Below are positions 25,312-33,451 of a DNA stretch of 39,842 nt, in pieces. A program made the translations under genes and the position numbers. Location: assembly GCA_964572225.1 (NCBI GenBank), contig CAZNFR010000028.1:1-39842 (forward strand), in the 5' to 3' direction. The first letter of the stretch is position 1, and the number at the start of each line of letters is the position of its first letter. The notes beneath the pieces were generated by a model. It ran no database searches, had not been told where the DNA came from, and was given only the letters and a program-made list of their open reading frames with translations. Source of the stretch: CAZNFR01 sp964572225 (GTDB lineage: Bacteria > Bacteroidota > Bacteroidia > Bacteroidales > GCA-2748055).

Positions 25312-26733
25312 ATGAAAACCAATCTCACTCTGGGAATTGTATCCCTTTCCATGATCATGGGTTGTTCGGATAATAAAAGTACGGCTGAAGGGTCTGAACA
25401 ATCTCCACCAAATATCCTGTTTATTGCTGTGGATGATCTTCGCCCCGAGCTTGGAATATATGGCGTTTCGGCCATCCAATCACCCAACATCGACCGTCTG
25501 GCAAAAAGCGGATTTGTATTCACCCGGTCCTATTGCAACATTCCCGTATGCGGTGCCTCTCGTGCGAGCCTGCTTACCGGTACACGCCCCACACGAAATA
25601 CATGGATCACTTTTCATGACACCATTTCCGCTATGAGACCCGGTGTACCGACCCTGGGCATGCATTTTCAGGAAAACGGTTACCATACCATTCATAACGG
25701 AAAGATTATGCATCATCCAGGTGATGCCGCCGGCAGCTGGTCCGAAGAATGGTGGCCTTCAACCCGGGGAAGCTGGAGAGACTATGTTGATCCTGCGAAT
25801 GTGGAAATGGATAAAAAGGACAATCGCGGACCTGCATGGGAAAGACTGCCCGTTGCCGACACTTCCTACAAGGATGGGAAAATAGCAGAAAAAACCATCG
25901 CAGACCTTAAAAAACTGAAGGAATCCGGAGAACCCTTTTTCCTTGCAGCCGGATTCTTCAAACCCCATCTTCCTTTTAACGCTCCCGAAAAATATTGGGA
26001 TCTGTACGACAGCACAGATATTGTTCTGCCGGATAATAACTATCAACCCAAAAACACCCCCAATGAGGCCATGCATAATTGGGGAGAGTTAAGATCCTAT
26101 TACGGCATCCCTTCCAAAGGTCCCTTAAGCGATAAAATGGCTCACACCCTGAAACATGGCTATTATGCCTGTGTGAGCTACACCGATGCTCAGATAGGAA
26201 AGGTACTGGACGCGCTGGATGAGCTTGGTCTTGCCGATAACACCATTGTGATCCTCTGGGGCGACCACGGATGGAATCTTCGTGAACACGGACTCTGGTG
26301 CAAGCATTGCAATTTCGAGACTTCCCTGCATACGCCCCTGATCATGCGCATCCCAGGCATGAAAGGAAATCAGACCCTGGATGCCGTAACCGAATACGTG
26401 GATATTTACCCTACCCTTTGTGAGCTCACCAGCATCGAAATTCCCGGTCATGCCGAAGGAAATAGTCTGGTTCCTCTATTAACAGGGGATGCTAAAGATA
26501 CCGATGGAATTGTCTTTTGCCGATGGTTTAATGGCTACACCCTGATAAAGGATCAGTATTTCTATACCGAATGGTGGAACGAAGCGGATAGCACCTACAC
26601 CCGCATGCTTTATGACCATAATACCGATCCGGATGAGAATCTGAATATAAGCGGTTTACCCGAAAACTCAGCCCTGGTTGAGGAACTAAGCCGGCAGTTA
26701 AAAGCCGCCAGAGGGGAAAATTTCGACCTCTAA
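25312..26733 (+). CDS. Sulfatase lipoprotein, iduronate-2-sulfatase-like (S1 family)
   Basis: A 473-aa formylglycine-dependent sulfatase that removes sulfate esters, probably from sulfated polysaccharide at the cell surface or in the periplasm. Signal and lipobox are MKTNLTLGIVSLSMIMGC, so Cys18 is lipidated. Metal ligands appear in IAVDDLRPELG. The maturation motif C-x-A-x-R is CGASR at residues 80-84, followed by ASLLTGTRP, so Cys80 is expected to become formylglycine. WGDHGWNLREHGLWCKH carries the second Asp-His pair and Lys, and PLIMRIPG and EYVDIYPTLCEL are typical of the iduronate-sulfatase branch. It needs a sulfatase-maturing enzyme, not seen here. A beta-helix protein follows after 18 bp. 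Confidence 0.93.
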   Translation: MKTNLTLGIVSLSMIMGCSDNKSTAEGSEQSPPNILFIAVDDLRPELGIYGVSAIQSPNIDRLAKSGFVFTRSYCNIPVCGASRASLLTGTRPTRNTWITFHDTISAMRPGVPTLGMHFQENGYHTIHNGKIMHHPGDAAGSWSEEWWPSTRGSWRDYVDPANVEMDKKDNRGPAWERLPVADTSYKDGKIAEKTIADLKKLKESGEPFFLAAGFFKPHLPFNAPEKYWDLYDSTDIVLPDNNYQPKNTPNEAMHNWGELRSYYGIPSKGPLSDKMAHTLKHGYYACVSYTDAQIGKVLDALDELGLADNTIVILWGDHGWNLREHGLWCKHCNFETSLHTPLIMRIPGMKGNQTLDAVTEYVDIYPTLCELTSIEIPGHAEGNSLVPLLTGDAKDTDGIVFCRWFNGYTLIKDQYFYTEWWNEADSTYTRMLYDHNTDPDENLNISGLPENSALVEELSRQLKAARGENFDL

Positions 26734-26751
26734 CCATCGCTGATAATTCTC

Positions 26752-28005
26752 ATGGATCCCAGTTACTTACACGAAAGCACGACAAAGGGTAAAAACCACT
26801 ATTGGATTTTTCCTCTTACACTGATCCTGCTTTTTCTTCTCACCGGACTTAGAACTCCTTTGCAGTCGGTATTCTACATAGATCCGGGGAACAAATTGGA
26901 CAGATTGCAAACAGGCAGCCGTGAACATCCATGGTCCGACTGGCAAAGGGTGAAGTGGACAGAAGGGGGCACTTATCTTCAAAAACGAGGAACAGTTTAT
27001 TTCGCACGCAAGCCCATCCATCCCAAAGCAGGCAACGTGATAATGGATGCTTATGGTGAAGGGGCAGATCCCGTGATCCGTGCCAATGGAAAATTCAAGA
27101 TTATCGAATCGAATCAGGGACCCTTCAGCCTTAAAAATTTTGAGATAAGATGTGATGATGTGCGCTCCCTTTCGGCCATTTCCCATTGGTATACCGGGCC
27201 CCTGCTCATTGAGAACTGTAAAATTCATCATTCCTACTGGGGTATCCGGCTTTTTCACTGCAAAGAAGATATCCGGATCATCAATACGGAGATTTCGGAC
27301 ACCTGGGATGACGGAATTTTCGCGCAAAATATTGGGAATATTAAGCTTAGCGAATGTCATATTTTTGATGTGAACCAGGGCTATTTTATGGAGGCAGAGG
27401 TCCTTTCGGGAGGAGACTGCATACAGATTGCGGGGAAACAGGGCGCTACAGTACTGAGGAATAATATTTTTGACCATTCTTCCTCGGGCGGGAAATTTTG
27501 TGTAATCGCGGGTGAAGATTATAAAGAGGGTGAAAAACCTGATGCAAATCCTCATACGCTCATTGTGGAGAACAATGTCTTTATAGGATCCAATTTTAGA
27601 AAATATCCGGTTGAAGGGGCCCACAACCCGAATTCAACCACGGGGATGTACCTTAAATCCAGCATTCGCGATCTTATCATTTCGGGAAATGAATTCGGGA
27701 AATTCGAAAATGGGTATGGAGTCATTTCGTTTAATAATCACCTGGTAAGCATTGAGAATAATAAATTTGAAGTAGCATCTACTTCGATTTATCTTGCCTC
27801 GACGGAAGCACGGGTCAGCATACAGAACAATGAATTTAAAAATTCCTCCACTTTTTCGGTGATTGTGGTGGGCACAAATGAGGTAGAGGCAATGAATAAT
27901 ACTTTTTATCTTTCCCCGGAAACTGAAAGGCTTTTTTACACCTACTCCAACGGAAATCTGAAAAGCCACAACAACAAAGTGATCCCACAAAAGATCATGG
28001 ACTGA
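26752..28005 (+). CDS. Membrane-anchored or exported right-handed parallel beta-helix protein
   Basis: A 417-aa protein. A hydrophobic segment at about residues 18-35 (YWIFPLTLILLFLLTGL) is either a signal or an N-terminal anchor. The rest shows the short repeats of a right-handed parallel beta-helix (PLLIENCKIHHSYWGIRLF, IRIINTEISDTWDDGIFAQ, LIVENNVFIGSN, LIISGNEFGKF, VSIENNKFEVAS, VSIQNNEFKNSS), with Asn ladders. Such folds are used by polysaccharide lyases, hydrolases and epimerases. No named catalytic motif could be fixed, so the activity is open. Its place 18 bp after a sulfatase suggests joint action on a sulfated uronic-acid polymer (inference). Confidence 0.78.
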   Translation: MDPSYLHESTTKGKNHYWIFPLTLILLFLLTGLRTPLQSVFYIDPGNKLDRLQTGSREHPWSDWQRVKWTEGGTYLQKRGTVYFARKPIHPKAGNVIMDAYGEGADPVIRANGKFKIIESNQGPFSLKNFEIRCDDVRSLSAISHWYTGPLLIENCKIHHSYWGIRLFHCKEDIRIINTEISDTWDDGIFAQNIGNIKLSECHIFDVNQGYFMEAEVLSGGDCIQIAGKQGATVLRNNIFDHSSSGGKFCVIAGEDYKEGEKPDANPHTLIVENNVFIGSNFRKYPVEGAHNPNSTTGMYLKSSIRDLIISGNEFGKFENGYGVISFNNHLVSIENNKFEVASTSIYLASTEARVSIQNNEFKNSSTFSVIVVGTNEVEAMNNTFYLSPETERLFYTYSNGNLKSHNNKVIPQKIMD

Positions 28006-28487
28006 AACAAGGTTAATGCAACAAAATCCTTTCCCGGGATTCGAAAGGACCTGGATGTTGTTCGTCTGCCTTCAGGTTACAAGGTACCATATCCTTCCAA
28101 AATGGAAATGACCGGAAAAAACCCATGACCTAAAGAATATTTTTTAGCAAATCCGGCCAAACTGTTAAAAATTTTATAATTACCGGCTTAGTTACTTTCA
28201 AATAAAAATGGAAGTCTAAATTGCAATCAAACAATTGTTCGTGCCGGTCACAACGAAATAAATGCATATGTGTATGAATATGTGTCCCTTCATTGAGGGA
28301 TCTTATCTGGAAGTATCATCAGGGCCGTCAAAAACGTTGTAATGATTGCCGGAAGCGGGCTCAACCTGAGACCCGGAATTTCACGTAATGTCAGGCTGGC
28401 TCAAACAATTCAGGATTAATTTTTATTCCTGAACCCATGAAATAGTTTCTTAATTTAATTAGTATAAACCCTTAAAACATTGTAATC
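28006..28487. other. Gene-free stretch upstream of the peroxiredoxin
   Basis: About 480 bp without a convincing ORF. It holds a CCTTTC/GAAAGG hairpin at 28028-28048 without a T run, and a perfect 7-bp stem TTCAGGA/TCCTGAA at 28409-28433 with a T-rich loop, some 55 bases before the peroxiredoxin ATG. The latter could be a regulator site. No consensus promoter was found. Confidence 0.4.
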
Positions 28488-29126
28488 ATGTCATTAAGAA
28501 TTAACGATATTGCTCCAAATTTCAAAACCCCGACCACCGAAGGGGAAATTGATTTTCACAAATGGCTGGGTGACAGCTGGGGAGTATTATTTTCTCATCC
28601 CGGGGATTACACCCCGGTTTGCACTACGGAGCTGGGTGAGGTTGCCAAATTAAAACCCGAATTTGATAAAAGAAACACCAAAGTGATCGGACTCAGTGTC
28701 GACGATCTGGAATCTCATGAGGGATGGGTAAAGGATATTGAGGAAACCCAGAATACCAGGGTAAACTATCCGATTATCGCGGATCATACAAAGAAAGTGG
28801 CTAACAAATACGATATGATCCACCCGAACAATGATGCAACCGCAACCGTCCGTTCCGTTTTTGTGATCGGTCCCGATAAACAGGTAAAGCTCATCATTAC
28901 CTATCCTGCCGCCACCGGTCGGAACTTTAAGGAGATCCTCAGGGTAATCGATTCACTTCAGCTTACCTATAAATACAGCGTAGCTACCCCGGTGAACTGG
29001 CAGCACGGAGAGGATGTGATCGTTGTTCCAACCGTGCCTGATGAAGACATCCCTGCAAAATTCCCGAAAGGAGTACGAAGAATAAAGCCGTATATGAGAT
29101 ATACCCCTCAGCCGGATCTGGATTAA
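28488..29126 (+). CDS. 1-Cys type peroxiredoxin (Prx6/AhpE-TsaA superfamily)
   Basis: A 212-aa cytoplasmic thiol peroxidase that reduces hydrogen peroxide and alkyl hydroperoxides. The active-site motif is PGDYTPVCTTE with peroxidatic Cys45, Thr42 and Pro38. The length (over 200 aa) and the C-terminal dimer domain with TPVNWQHGEDVIVVPTV and KPYMRYTPQP are the marks of the Prx6 subfamily. There is no second cysteine for a resolving role. It is a single gene, with its own terminator, which is convergent with the C_GCAxxG gene. Oxidative-stress regulation is likely but no site was recognised. Confidence 0.95.
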   Translation: MSLRINDIAPNFKTPTTEGEIDFHKWLGDSWGVLFSHPGDYTPVCTTELGEVAKLKPEFDKRNTKVIGLSVDDLESHEGWVKDIEETQNTRVNYPIIADHTKKVANKYDMIHPNNDATATVRSVFVIGPDKQVKLIITYPAATGRNFKEILRVIDSLQLTYKYSVATPVNWQHGEDVIVVPTVPDEDIPAKFPKGVRRIKPYMRYTPQPDLD

Positions 29127-29131
29127 TTTAT

Positions 29132-29160
29132 AAGGGGCTGCTTTTCAGGCAGCCCTTTTC
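29132..29160 (+). terminator. Intrinsic terminator after the peroxiredoxin
   Basis: GGGCTGC and GCAGCCC pair around a 7-base loop, followed by TTTTC. It abuts the stop codon of the minus-strand gene, so it may also help end that transcript. Confidence 0.75.
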
Positions 29161-29975
29161 TAACTCCTTGCCAGACTCTCCATAAGTTCTTTACAACCTC
29201 CATTAAGGATATAATCAGCATGTTCGTTGGGAGATGCGAAGTTCTTCCGACAAATTTCCCTGCAGGTGTTTGTAGTTCCATTTTGCTCCCGAAAAGCTTT
29301 CAGGATCTTTTTCAAATCCGGATGAGAATAGGGGGATTTTCCATCAGGATTTTCAAAAATCCTAAGCGTTTTTAAATAAATAGCGGCCCCCAATGCACCA
29401 CAACCTTCGCCGGAAAGTCCTATTCCTCCTGCCAGACCTGCTACCCTTACCTGCTCCTCTTCGCTGGCACCCATAAGGGCCGCAGTATGGGATGCACAAT
29501 TCAAACCTGAACCTGTTAGCCGGTCTGCTGCAAGCCTCAATTGTTCGCGGGATACCGCTGCTGCCTCAGGCGCCCAATCTCCCGCAAGCCTGATGCATGC
29601 CCTGGTTCTAAACAACAGATAACGAACCATCTGCAGCGGCCGACTAAAATCGGTTCCCGTAAAATCCCTGCAATTGACACATGCAGTTTGCCTACGATAG
29701 GATTCAACGATCTCACCTGCACTTAGCAAAGCTGCTTCCTTTGCTTTTTCAGCATCCTTGTTGATCCGAAAGGCTTCACCTCCGGTGGCAAGAACGGCAC
29801 CCCAGATCATTCCGCACTGGTTTCCGGTTTGAAGGACTCCTCCCGAGAGAGGAGAAGCGGCTTTTTCCTCCGGTGGAACCGGATGCCCGAATTCATTATT
29901 GAGGGTAAACATCAGAGCGCCAGAGCAACCAATTCTCATTACCGCTCTCCGGGTTTCTTTGGTGGGTGTTTTCAT
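29160..29975 (-). CDS. C_GCAxxG_C_C family redox-type protein, internally duplicated
   Basis: A 271-aa cytoplasmic protein. Two half-domains carry variants of the C-G-x-x-x-G motif: GGVLQTGNQCGMIWGAVLATG near residue 45 and LAGGIGLSGEGCGALGAA near residue 185, with downstream Cys residues (CVNC near residue 100, then TCREICRKNF near 240). Family members of about 130-160 aa with one such motif are predicted redox or metal-binding proteins of unknown function, often adjacent to redox enzymes. The duplicated length here is larger than the single-domain form. ATG 29975 (MKTPTKETRR) is the only suitable start. It converges with a peroxiredoxin. Confidence 0.78.
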   Translation of the reverse strand: MKTPTKETRRAVMRIGCSGALMFTLNNEFGHPVPPEEKAASPLSGGVLQTGNQCGMIWGAVLATGGEAFRINKDAEKAKEAALLSAGEIVESYRRQTACVNCRDFTGTDFSRPLQMVRYLLFRTRACIRLAGDWAPEAAAVSREQLRLAADRLTGSGLNCASHTAALMGASEEEQVRVAGLAGGIGLSGEGCGALGAAIYLKTLRIFENPDGKSPYSHPDLKKILKAFREQNGTTNTCREICRKNFASPNEHADYILNGGCKELMESLARS

Positions 29976-30197
29976 GTTTTGTAAGTTTAAAATAGATTTT
30001 ATTCATCAGGTTGGGCATAAACCCTAATTGTCCCATATGCGATACCGAACCGGGTTCACTTTCGTCGTAAAGTTCCTGGATCTTCGAAGTGCGGTTGGTC
30101 AGATTTTGCAGGTCCAGGAAAAGCTTATGATTTTTAAGGTTTTAGGATTGCTTGGTCTGGGAAGCTTGTTACCTGCAAGGTGCCAATGACTCCACTG

Positions 30198-30698
30198 TTA
30201 TTCCTTGGCTGTTTTAAATCTTAATAGAGTAAAATCATTGTTTTTTCCTGTGAATTGAGCATTTTCGTATAATCTTACCGTCAGGGAATCAGACCAGTAG
30301 TTTTTCATATCGATCCGGGTATTCCCCCGGGCTTCAATGAGTTCAAGGTAGGGTAAGGTAATCCGAGCAAACAATACAGGATCGTTGAACGGGTATTTTG
30401 CGGAATCAGGCTCGACTCCCAGTACCAGGGTTTCCCCGGTGAGGTCCCATAAAGGACGGATGACGTTTTCATCCGAAGAGATTTCCAGCTTATGCCGGTT
30501 TCCTTGTCTCACAGTTATTTGCCAACAGGAACCAGAGCTGATCTTTGAGAATGAACCGGTTTCGTAGGATTGATATTGCCTGACCGCGTTGCTCTCTATT
30601 AATAGTTTCATATCCGATCTCAGGGTAAGTAAAACCAAAACGGTCAGGGAAAGAAAAACCCCCGCAGTAACAATAAGGATAATTTTACCTGTTTTCAT
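30198..30698 (-). CDS. Short DUF2807-like (GIN-type) membrane-anchored beta-rich protein
   Basis: A 166-aa protein with an N-terminal hydrophobic anchor (IILIVTAGVFLSLTVLVLL, about residues 5-25). The rest fits the putative auto-transporter head GIN domain (DUF2807): FSKISSGSCWQITVRQGNRH, HKLEISSDENV, and ARITLPYLELIEARGNTRI. Family members are usually above 220 aa, so this one ends early and may be a short or truncated form. It lies nine bases after the GntR gene and is probably the last gene of the ABC transporter operon. The role is unknown. Confidence 0.6.
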   Translation of the reverse strand: MKTGKIILIVTAGVFLSLTVLVLLTLRSDMKLLIESNAVRQYQSYETGSFSKISSGSCWQITVRQGNRHKLEISSDENVIRPLWDLTGETLVLGVEPDSAKYPFNDPVLFARITLPYLELIEARGNTRIDMKNYWSDSLTVRLYENAQFTGKNNDFTLLRFKTAKE

Positions 30699-30707
30699 TT
30701 TCGTAAT

Positions 30708-31088
30708 TTATTCAAGTTCTGATTCGGGACTTTTAGTATATTTCTGGTACAGCTTCCCCAGATCTTCCATGGCAAGGTCAAGAAGATCCATTTCACGAAA
30801 GAGTCTGGGAATCTCATGTTCAATGAAATTTTCCCGTCTCATTCTGCGGGTTTTCGATAAACCATCTTCGGCAACGAAATAGCCTATTCCCCTTTTATTA
30901 AAGATGATCTCTTTCTCCTGAAGAAAATTAAATGTTCTCATAACTGTGTTTGGGTTAACCTCTATATTTACCGCCATTTCTCTCACGGAAGGGATCCGGT
31001 CGCCGGGTTTCCATTTACCCAGCAAAATGTTCTCATAAATCAGATCCGCTATCTGAAGAAATATGGCTTTCCTGTCATCAAATTCCAT
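30708..31088 (-). CDS. GntR-family transcriptional regulator, YtrA subfamily
   Basis: A 126-aa DNA-binding repressor, the standard size for YtrA-type regulators with a short C-terminal dimer helix. The winged helix is at about residues 10-75 (AIFLQIADLIYENILLGKWK, GDRIPSVREMAVNIEVNPNT, MRTFNFLQEKEIIFNKRGIG). The start at 31088 has a good Shine-Dalgarno (AGGAGG, 6-7 bases upstream), which overlaps the permease stop region. Longer in-frame starts lack this. YtrA proteins usually repress an ABC transporter in the same operon. Here a matching inverted repeat lies at 32701-32733, over the operon promoter. Confidence 0.9.
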   Translation of the reverse strand: MEFDDRKAIFLQIADLIYENILLGKWKPGDRIPSVREMAVNIEVNPNTVMRTFNFLQEKEIIFNKRGIGYFVAEDGLSKTRRMRRENFIEHEIPRLFREMDLLDLAMEDLGKLYQKYTKSPESELE

Positions 31089-31089
31089 C

Positions 31090-31842
31090 TCATACCTCCT
31101 GTTCCTTAATACCATAATAGGCAATGATCCAGCTTAAAGGAGCCAAAACCCATTGAAACAAAAACTGCAAAAACGCCCAGACTCCGGCGATCTTCATTTC
31201 ACTGAAAATCTGAGGATCAGACATAAACTCCTCATCATAAACTCCCTTGGTAATTAACCAGGCGGAGAGACCTATTCCCACTCCGGTCAATACCAGGGTT
31301 AACAGAGTTTTGGGAAAGGGATATCCCCTGAAGTGAGAGGCTCCTGCCAGAAAAATTCCCTGGAGGATAAAATACAGGTTAACAAACTTCAAAGCCTGAA
31401 CAGCCAATGGATTAAAGGGTAGGAATACCAGGTGATCAAACAGGAGTCGACCGGTAAGATTCGCCAGGATGGTATAAAGAGTGTAGATAAGTGTATACCC
31501 TAAGATCCATCCGGGGGATGTCAGCACCCACATGCTCAGAAACTTCTCGAATGAGGAAGCAGGCAACATAAGATAGTTGTATCTTTTCAGTGGATTGCCA
31601 TGATCCCGGAATGCCAGACTACTTAATACAAAACCTCCGATCAATAAGGAAAAAGCATAGCCGGAATAGTGCTCAAATACAGACATAGCCGGGTCCATGA
31701 CAGGTGACAAAATCAACCCAATGAAATACATAAACCCCAGGATTATGGCCAGGGTCAACAGGATCCCTTTCCGGTTTCTTCTGTTCTCAAGCCTGAGCAA
31801 GCTGTAAAATCGGGTCCATTCAAAATAAATCTTGGTTTTCAT
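31090..31842 (-). CDS. ABC transporter permease-like membrane protein
   Basis: A 250-aa inner-membrane protein with about six hydrophobic helices (ILLTLAIILGFMYFIGLIL, YAFSLLIGGFVLSSLAF, LTSPGWILGYTLIYTLYTIL, LYFILQGIFLAGASHF, TLLTLVLTGVGIGLSAWLI, FLFQWVLAPLSWIIAYYGI). It begins with an ATGA overlap on the stop of the ATPase gene, so the two are translationally coupled and form one export-type transporter. No substrate can be assigned. Homologues sit with YtrA regulators and are often tied to envelope stress or antibiotics. Confidence 0.82.
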   Translation of the reverse strand: MKTKIYFEWTRFYSLLRLENRRNRKGILLTLAIILGFMYFIGLILSPVMDPAMSVFEHYSGYAFSLLIGGFVLSSLAFRDHGNPLKRYNYLMLPASSFEKFLSMWVLTSPGWILGYTLIYTLYTILANLTGRLLFDHLVFLPFNPLAVQALKFVNLYFILQGIFLAGASHFRGYPFPKTLLTLVLTGVGIGLSAWLITKGVYDEEFMSDPQIFSEMKIAGVWAFLQFLFQWVLAPLSWIIAYYGIKEQEV

Positions 31843-32684
31843 ATGCTTACCTCATTGAAAAGCGATTCGAATTTTTCTTTTCTGCTGATCACTGCGTTGA
31901 ATAATATTTCGAGGTTGATACTGGTTTCATTCCCCCCTTCATTTATTTCTATTATCTGACTGCTTCCCAGGGATGACTCTGAATAAATAAGTGTTTCAGG
32001 GTCAGGCTCCCCGGTGATCCTCCGAAATGACAACCTTGTACTGATATCCTCCATGTTTTGATTAAAAATTATTTCACCCCTGTCCATGATCAGAACCGGA
32101 TCTATCAGATTTTCCATATCCCTCACCTGATGGGTTGAAATGATAAAGGTTCTTTCTTCATGAATGGCATTTGCTACCATCTTCCGAAACTTACTCTTGG
32201 ACGGGATGTCAAGTCCGTTGGTAGGCTCATCCAATAATAACAAGCTGCAATCGGTCGCCAGACCAAAGGAAAGAAGAAATCCTTTCTTCTGACCATAGGA
32301 CATTTCCGACAGCTTATGATCCATGGGCAGCTTCAGCTCCTCCATATACTGGCTAAGTAAGGAATGACTGAAACGGGGATAAAAAGGACTGTAGAGCCTT
32401 ACAAAGAGATCCGGGTCCACCGCTGGGAGATAAAACTCCTCGTTGACCAGGTAGATCTCCCGCATAAGTCCCGGATACCGGTCACGCGGATGCAAACCCT
32501 CAATGACAATATCACCCTTATGCGGGAAAAGGAGTCCGGAGACCAGTCTCAAAAAAGTAGTCTTACCAGCCCCGTTTTTGCCAAGCAAACCATAAATATT
32601 CCCTGGATACAGCTCTGTTGACATGCCTTTAAACAACTGTTTTACAGGGCTGTATCCAAAATGAAGATCATTAATCTGTATCAT
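31839..32684 (-). CDS. ABC transporter ATP-binding protein
   Basis: A 281-aa cytoplasmic ATPase. Walker A is GLLGKNGAGKTT (about residues 32-43), the signature is the divergent LSEMSYGQKKG (about 124-134, standing for LSGGQ), Walker B is LLLLDEPTNGLD (about 147-158), and the H-loop is STHQ (His184). The C-terminal 70 residues are a helper domain seen in exporters of the YtrB/CcmA type. It is the first gene of the operon; ATG 32684 sits 40 bases after a clear -7 box. Partner permease follows with overlap. Confidence 0.94.
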   Translation of the reverse strand: MIQINDLHFGYSPVKQLFKGMSTELYPGNIYGLLGKNGAGKTTFLRLVSGLLFPHKGDIVIEGLHPRDRYPGLMREIYLVNEEFYLPAVDPDLFVRLYSPFYPRFSHSLLSQYMEELKLPMDHKLSEMSYGQKKGFLLSFGLATDCSLLLLDEPTNGLDIPSKSKFRKMVANAIHEERTFIISTHQVRDMENLIDPVLIMDRGEIIFNQNMEDISTRLSFRRITGEPDPETLIYSESSLGSSQIIEINEGGNETSINLEILFNAVISRKEKFESLFNEVSI

Positions 32685-32700
32685 GTTTATTGTTGTTTTG

Positions 32701-32733
32701 TGTACTATTGTACTAATACACTACAATGATACA
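32701..32733 (-). promoter_or_regulatory. Inverted repeat, candidate YtrA/GntR operator
   Basis: TGTACTATTGTA and TACAATGATACA form an imperfect inverted repeat (10 of 12 matching) separated by 9 bases. It overlaps the -7 box of the operon promoter at 32724-32731, where bound repressor would block polymerase. The GntR protein of this operon is the natural candidate. Confidence 0.6.
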
Positions 32734-32755
32734 ACAATAATGAATTCGTGTCAAA
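32724..32755 (-). promoter_or_regulatory. Bacteroidota housekeeping promoter of the ABC/GntR operon
   Basis: On the minus strand TTTG (32752-32755), a 20-base spacer, and TATCATTG (32724-32731) match the TTTG / TAnnTTTG consensus with one mismatch and ideal spacing. The leader before ATG 32684 would be about 33 bases. Confidence 0.75.
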
Positions 32756-32799
32756 TTTTTTTTTTGAAGATTGGGGATTTAAGGATGGGGGGATTCAGA

Positions 32800-33327
32800 T
32801 TACCACCACCGGATACCGGTGTTTTGAAGAGGGTTGGTACTCACGAATGCTTCTGCACTTACATTCCTTTTATTTTCCCACCAGGTATAATAGGCAGTGG
32901 CTGCCTTCTCATGAAGAAAATCAGGATCAAAAAAATCCGGCCCTGCAACATCAATCGGGTTTTTCGATGTCAGAACCGGACTCAGCGATGGCCAAGGCAG
33001 CAATGCATCTGCCTCTCCTGTTTCCCTTTTCCGTATATATTCTATCGTCCATAAAATATATACACCCAATCGGCATTCCGGGAGGTAATAGGAGGATACC
33101 GGATTTACCGGAAATGACTCAATTAACATCTTTTCATTCCTATACTGCAACAATTCCGGGATCTGTGATAAGCCGAACCGGGGTAGTCGATTATCCGGAT
33201 AATCTCCATGTTTCAATTGCTCGATGAAGACATTCACATCGGGAAGTCCGTCCGTTTCCTTTTCACAGGATTGAAAAACACTACATATACCTGTAATTGA
33301 AAGTAGTAATATAAATCTCTTAATCAT
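32800..33327 (-). CDS. DUF4943-like lipoprotein
   Basis: A 175-aa lipoprotein; the signal and lipobox are visible in FILLLSITGICSVFQSC (Cys21). The mature part resembles the small DUF4943 family of Bacteroidota: VNVFIEQLKHGDY, LPRFGLSQIPELLQYRN, SFPVNPVSSYYLPECRLGVY and LWTIEYIRK. Function unknown. It is transcribed alone, upstream of but apart from the ABC operon, whose promoter lies beyond its stop. Confidence 0.7.
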   Translation of the reverse strand: MIKRFILLLSITGICSVFQSCEKETDGLPDVNVFIEQLKHGDYPDNRLPRFGLSQIPELLQYRNEKMLIESFPVNPVSSYYLPECRLGVYILWTIEYIRKRETGEADALLPWPSLSPVLTSKNPIDVAGPDFFDPDFLHEKAATAYYTWWENKRNVSAEAFVSTNPLQNTGIRWW

Positions 33328-33395
33328 TTTTCGGAATGAAAATCGAACCTGTAACCGGTTTAAAGATGAAATAGATGACCAATTCGTTGCGAGCC

Positions 33396-33433
33396 CAAAA
33401 AAAAAGAGTCGTGGTGATCACCAACGACTCTTG
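33396..33433 (-). terminator. Intrinsic terminator of the GH28-like gene
   Basis: AAGAGTCGT and ACGACTCTT pair around an inner GGTGATCACC palindrome, with a nine-base T run on the minus strand. Confidence 0.85.
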
Positions 33434-33451
33434 AAATATCAAAAATTCATC

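Noticed and set aside
26767..27624. A 285-codon minus-strand open frame
   Set aside because: It is the shadow of the beta-helix gene, whose Asn-rich repeats give long antisense frames.
28262..28350. Short ATG-rich frame upstream of the peroxiredoxin
   Set aside because: Fewer than 30 codons, no leader of the type seen elsewhere and no protein-like composition.
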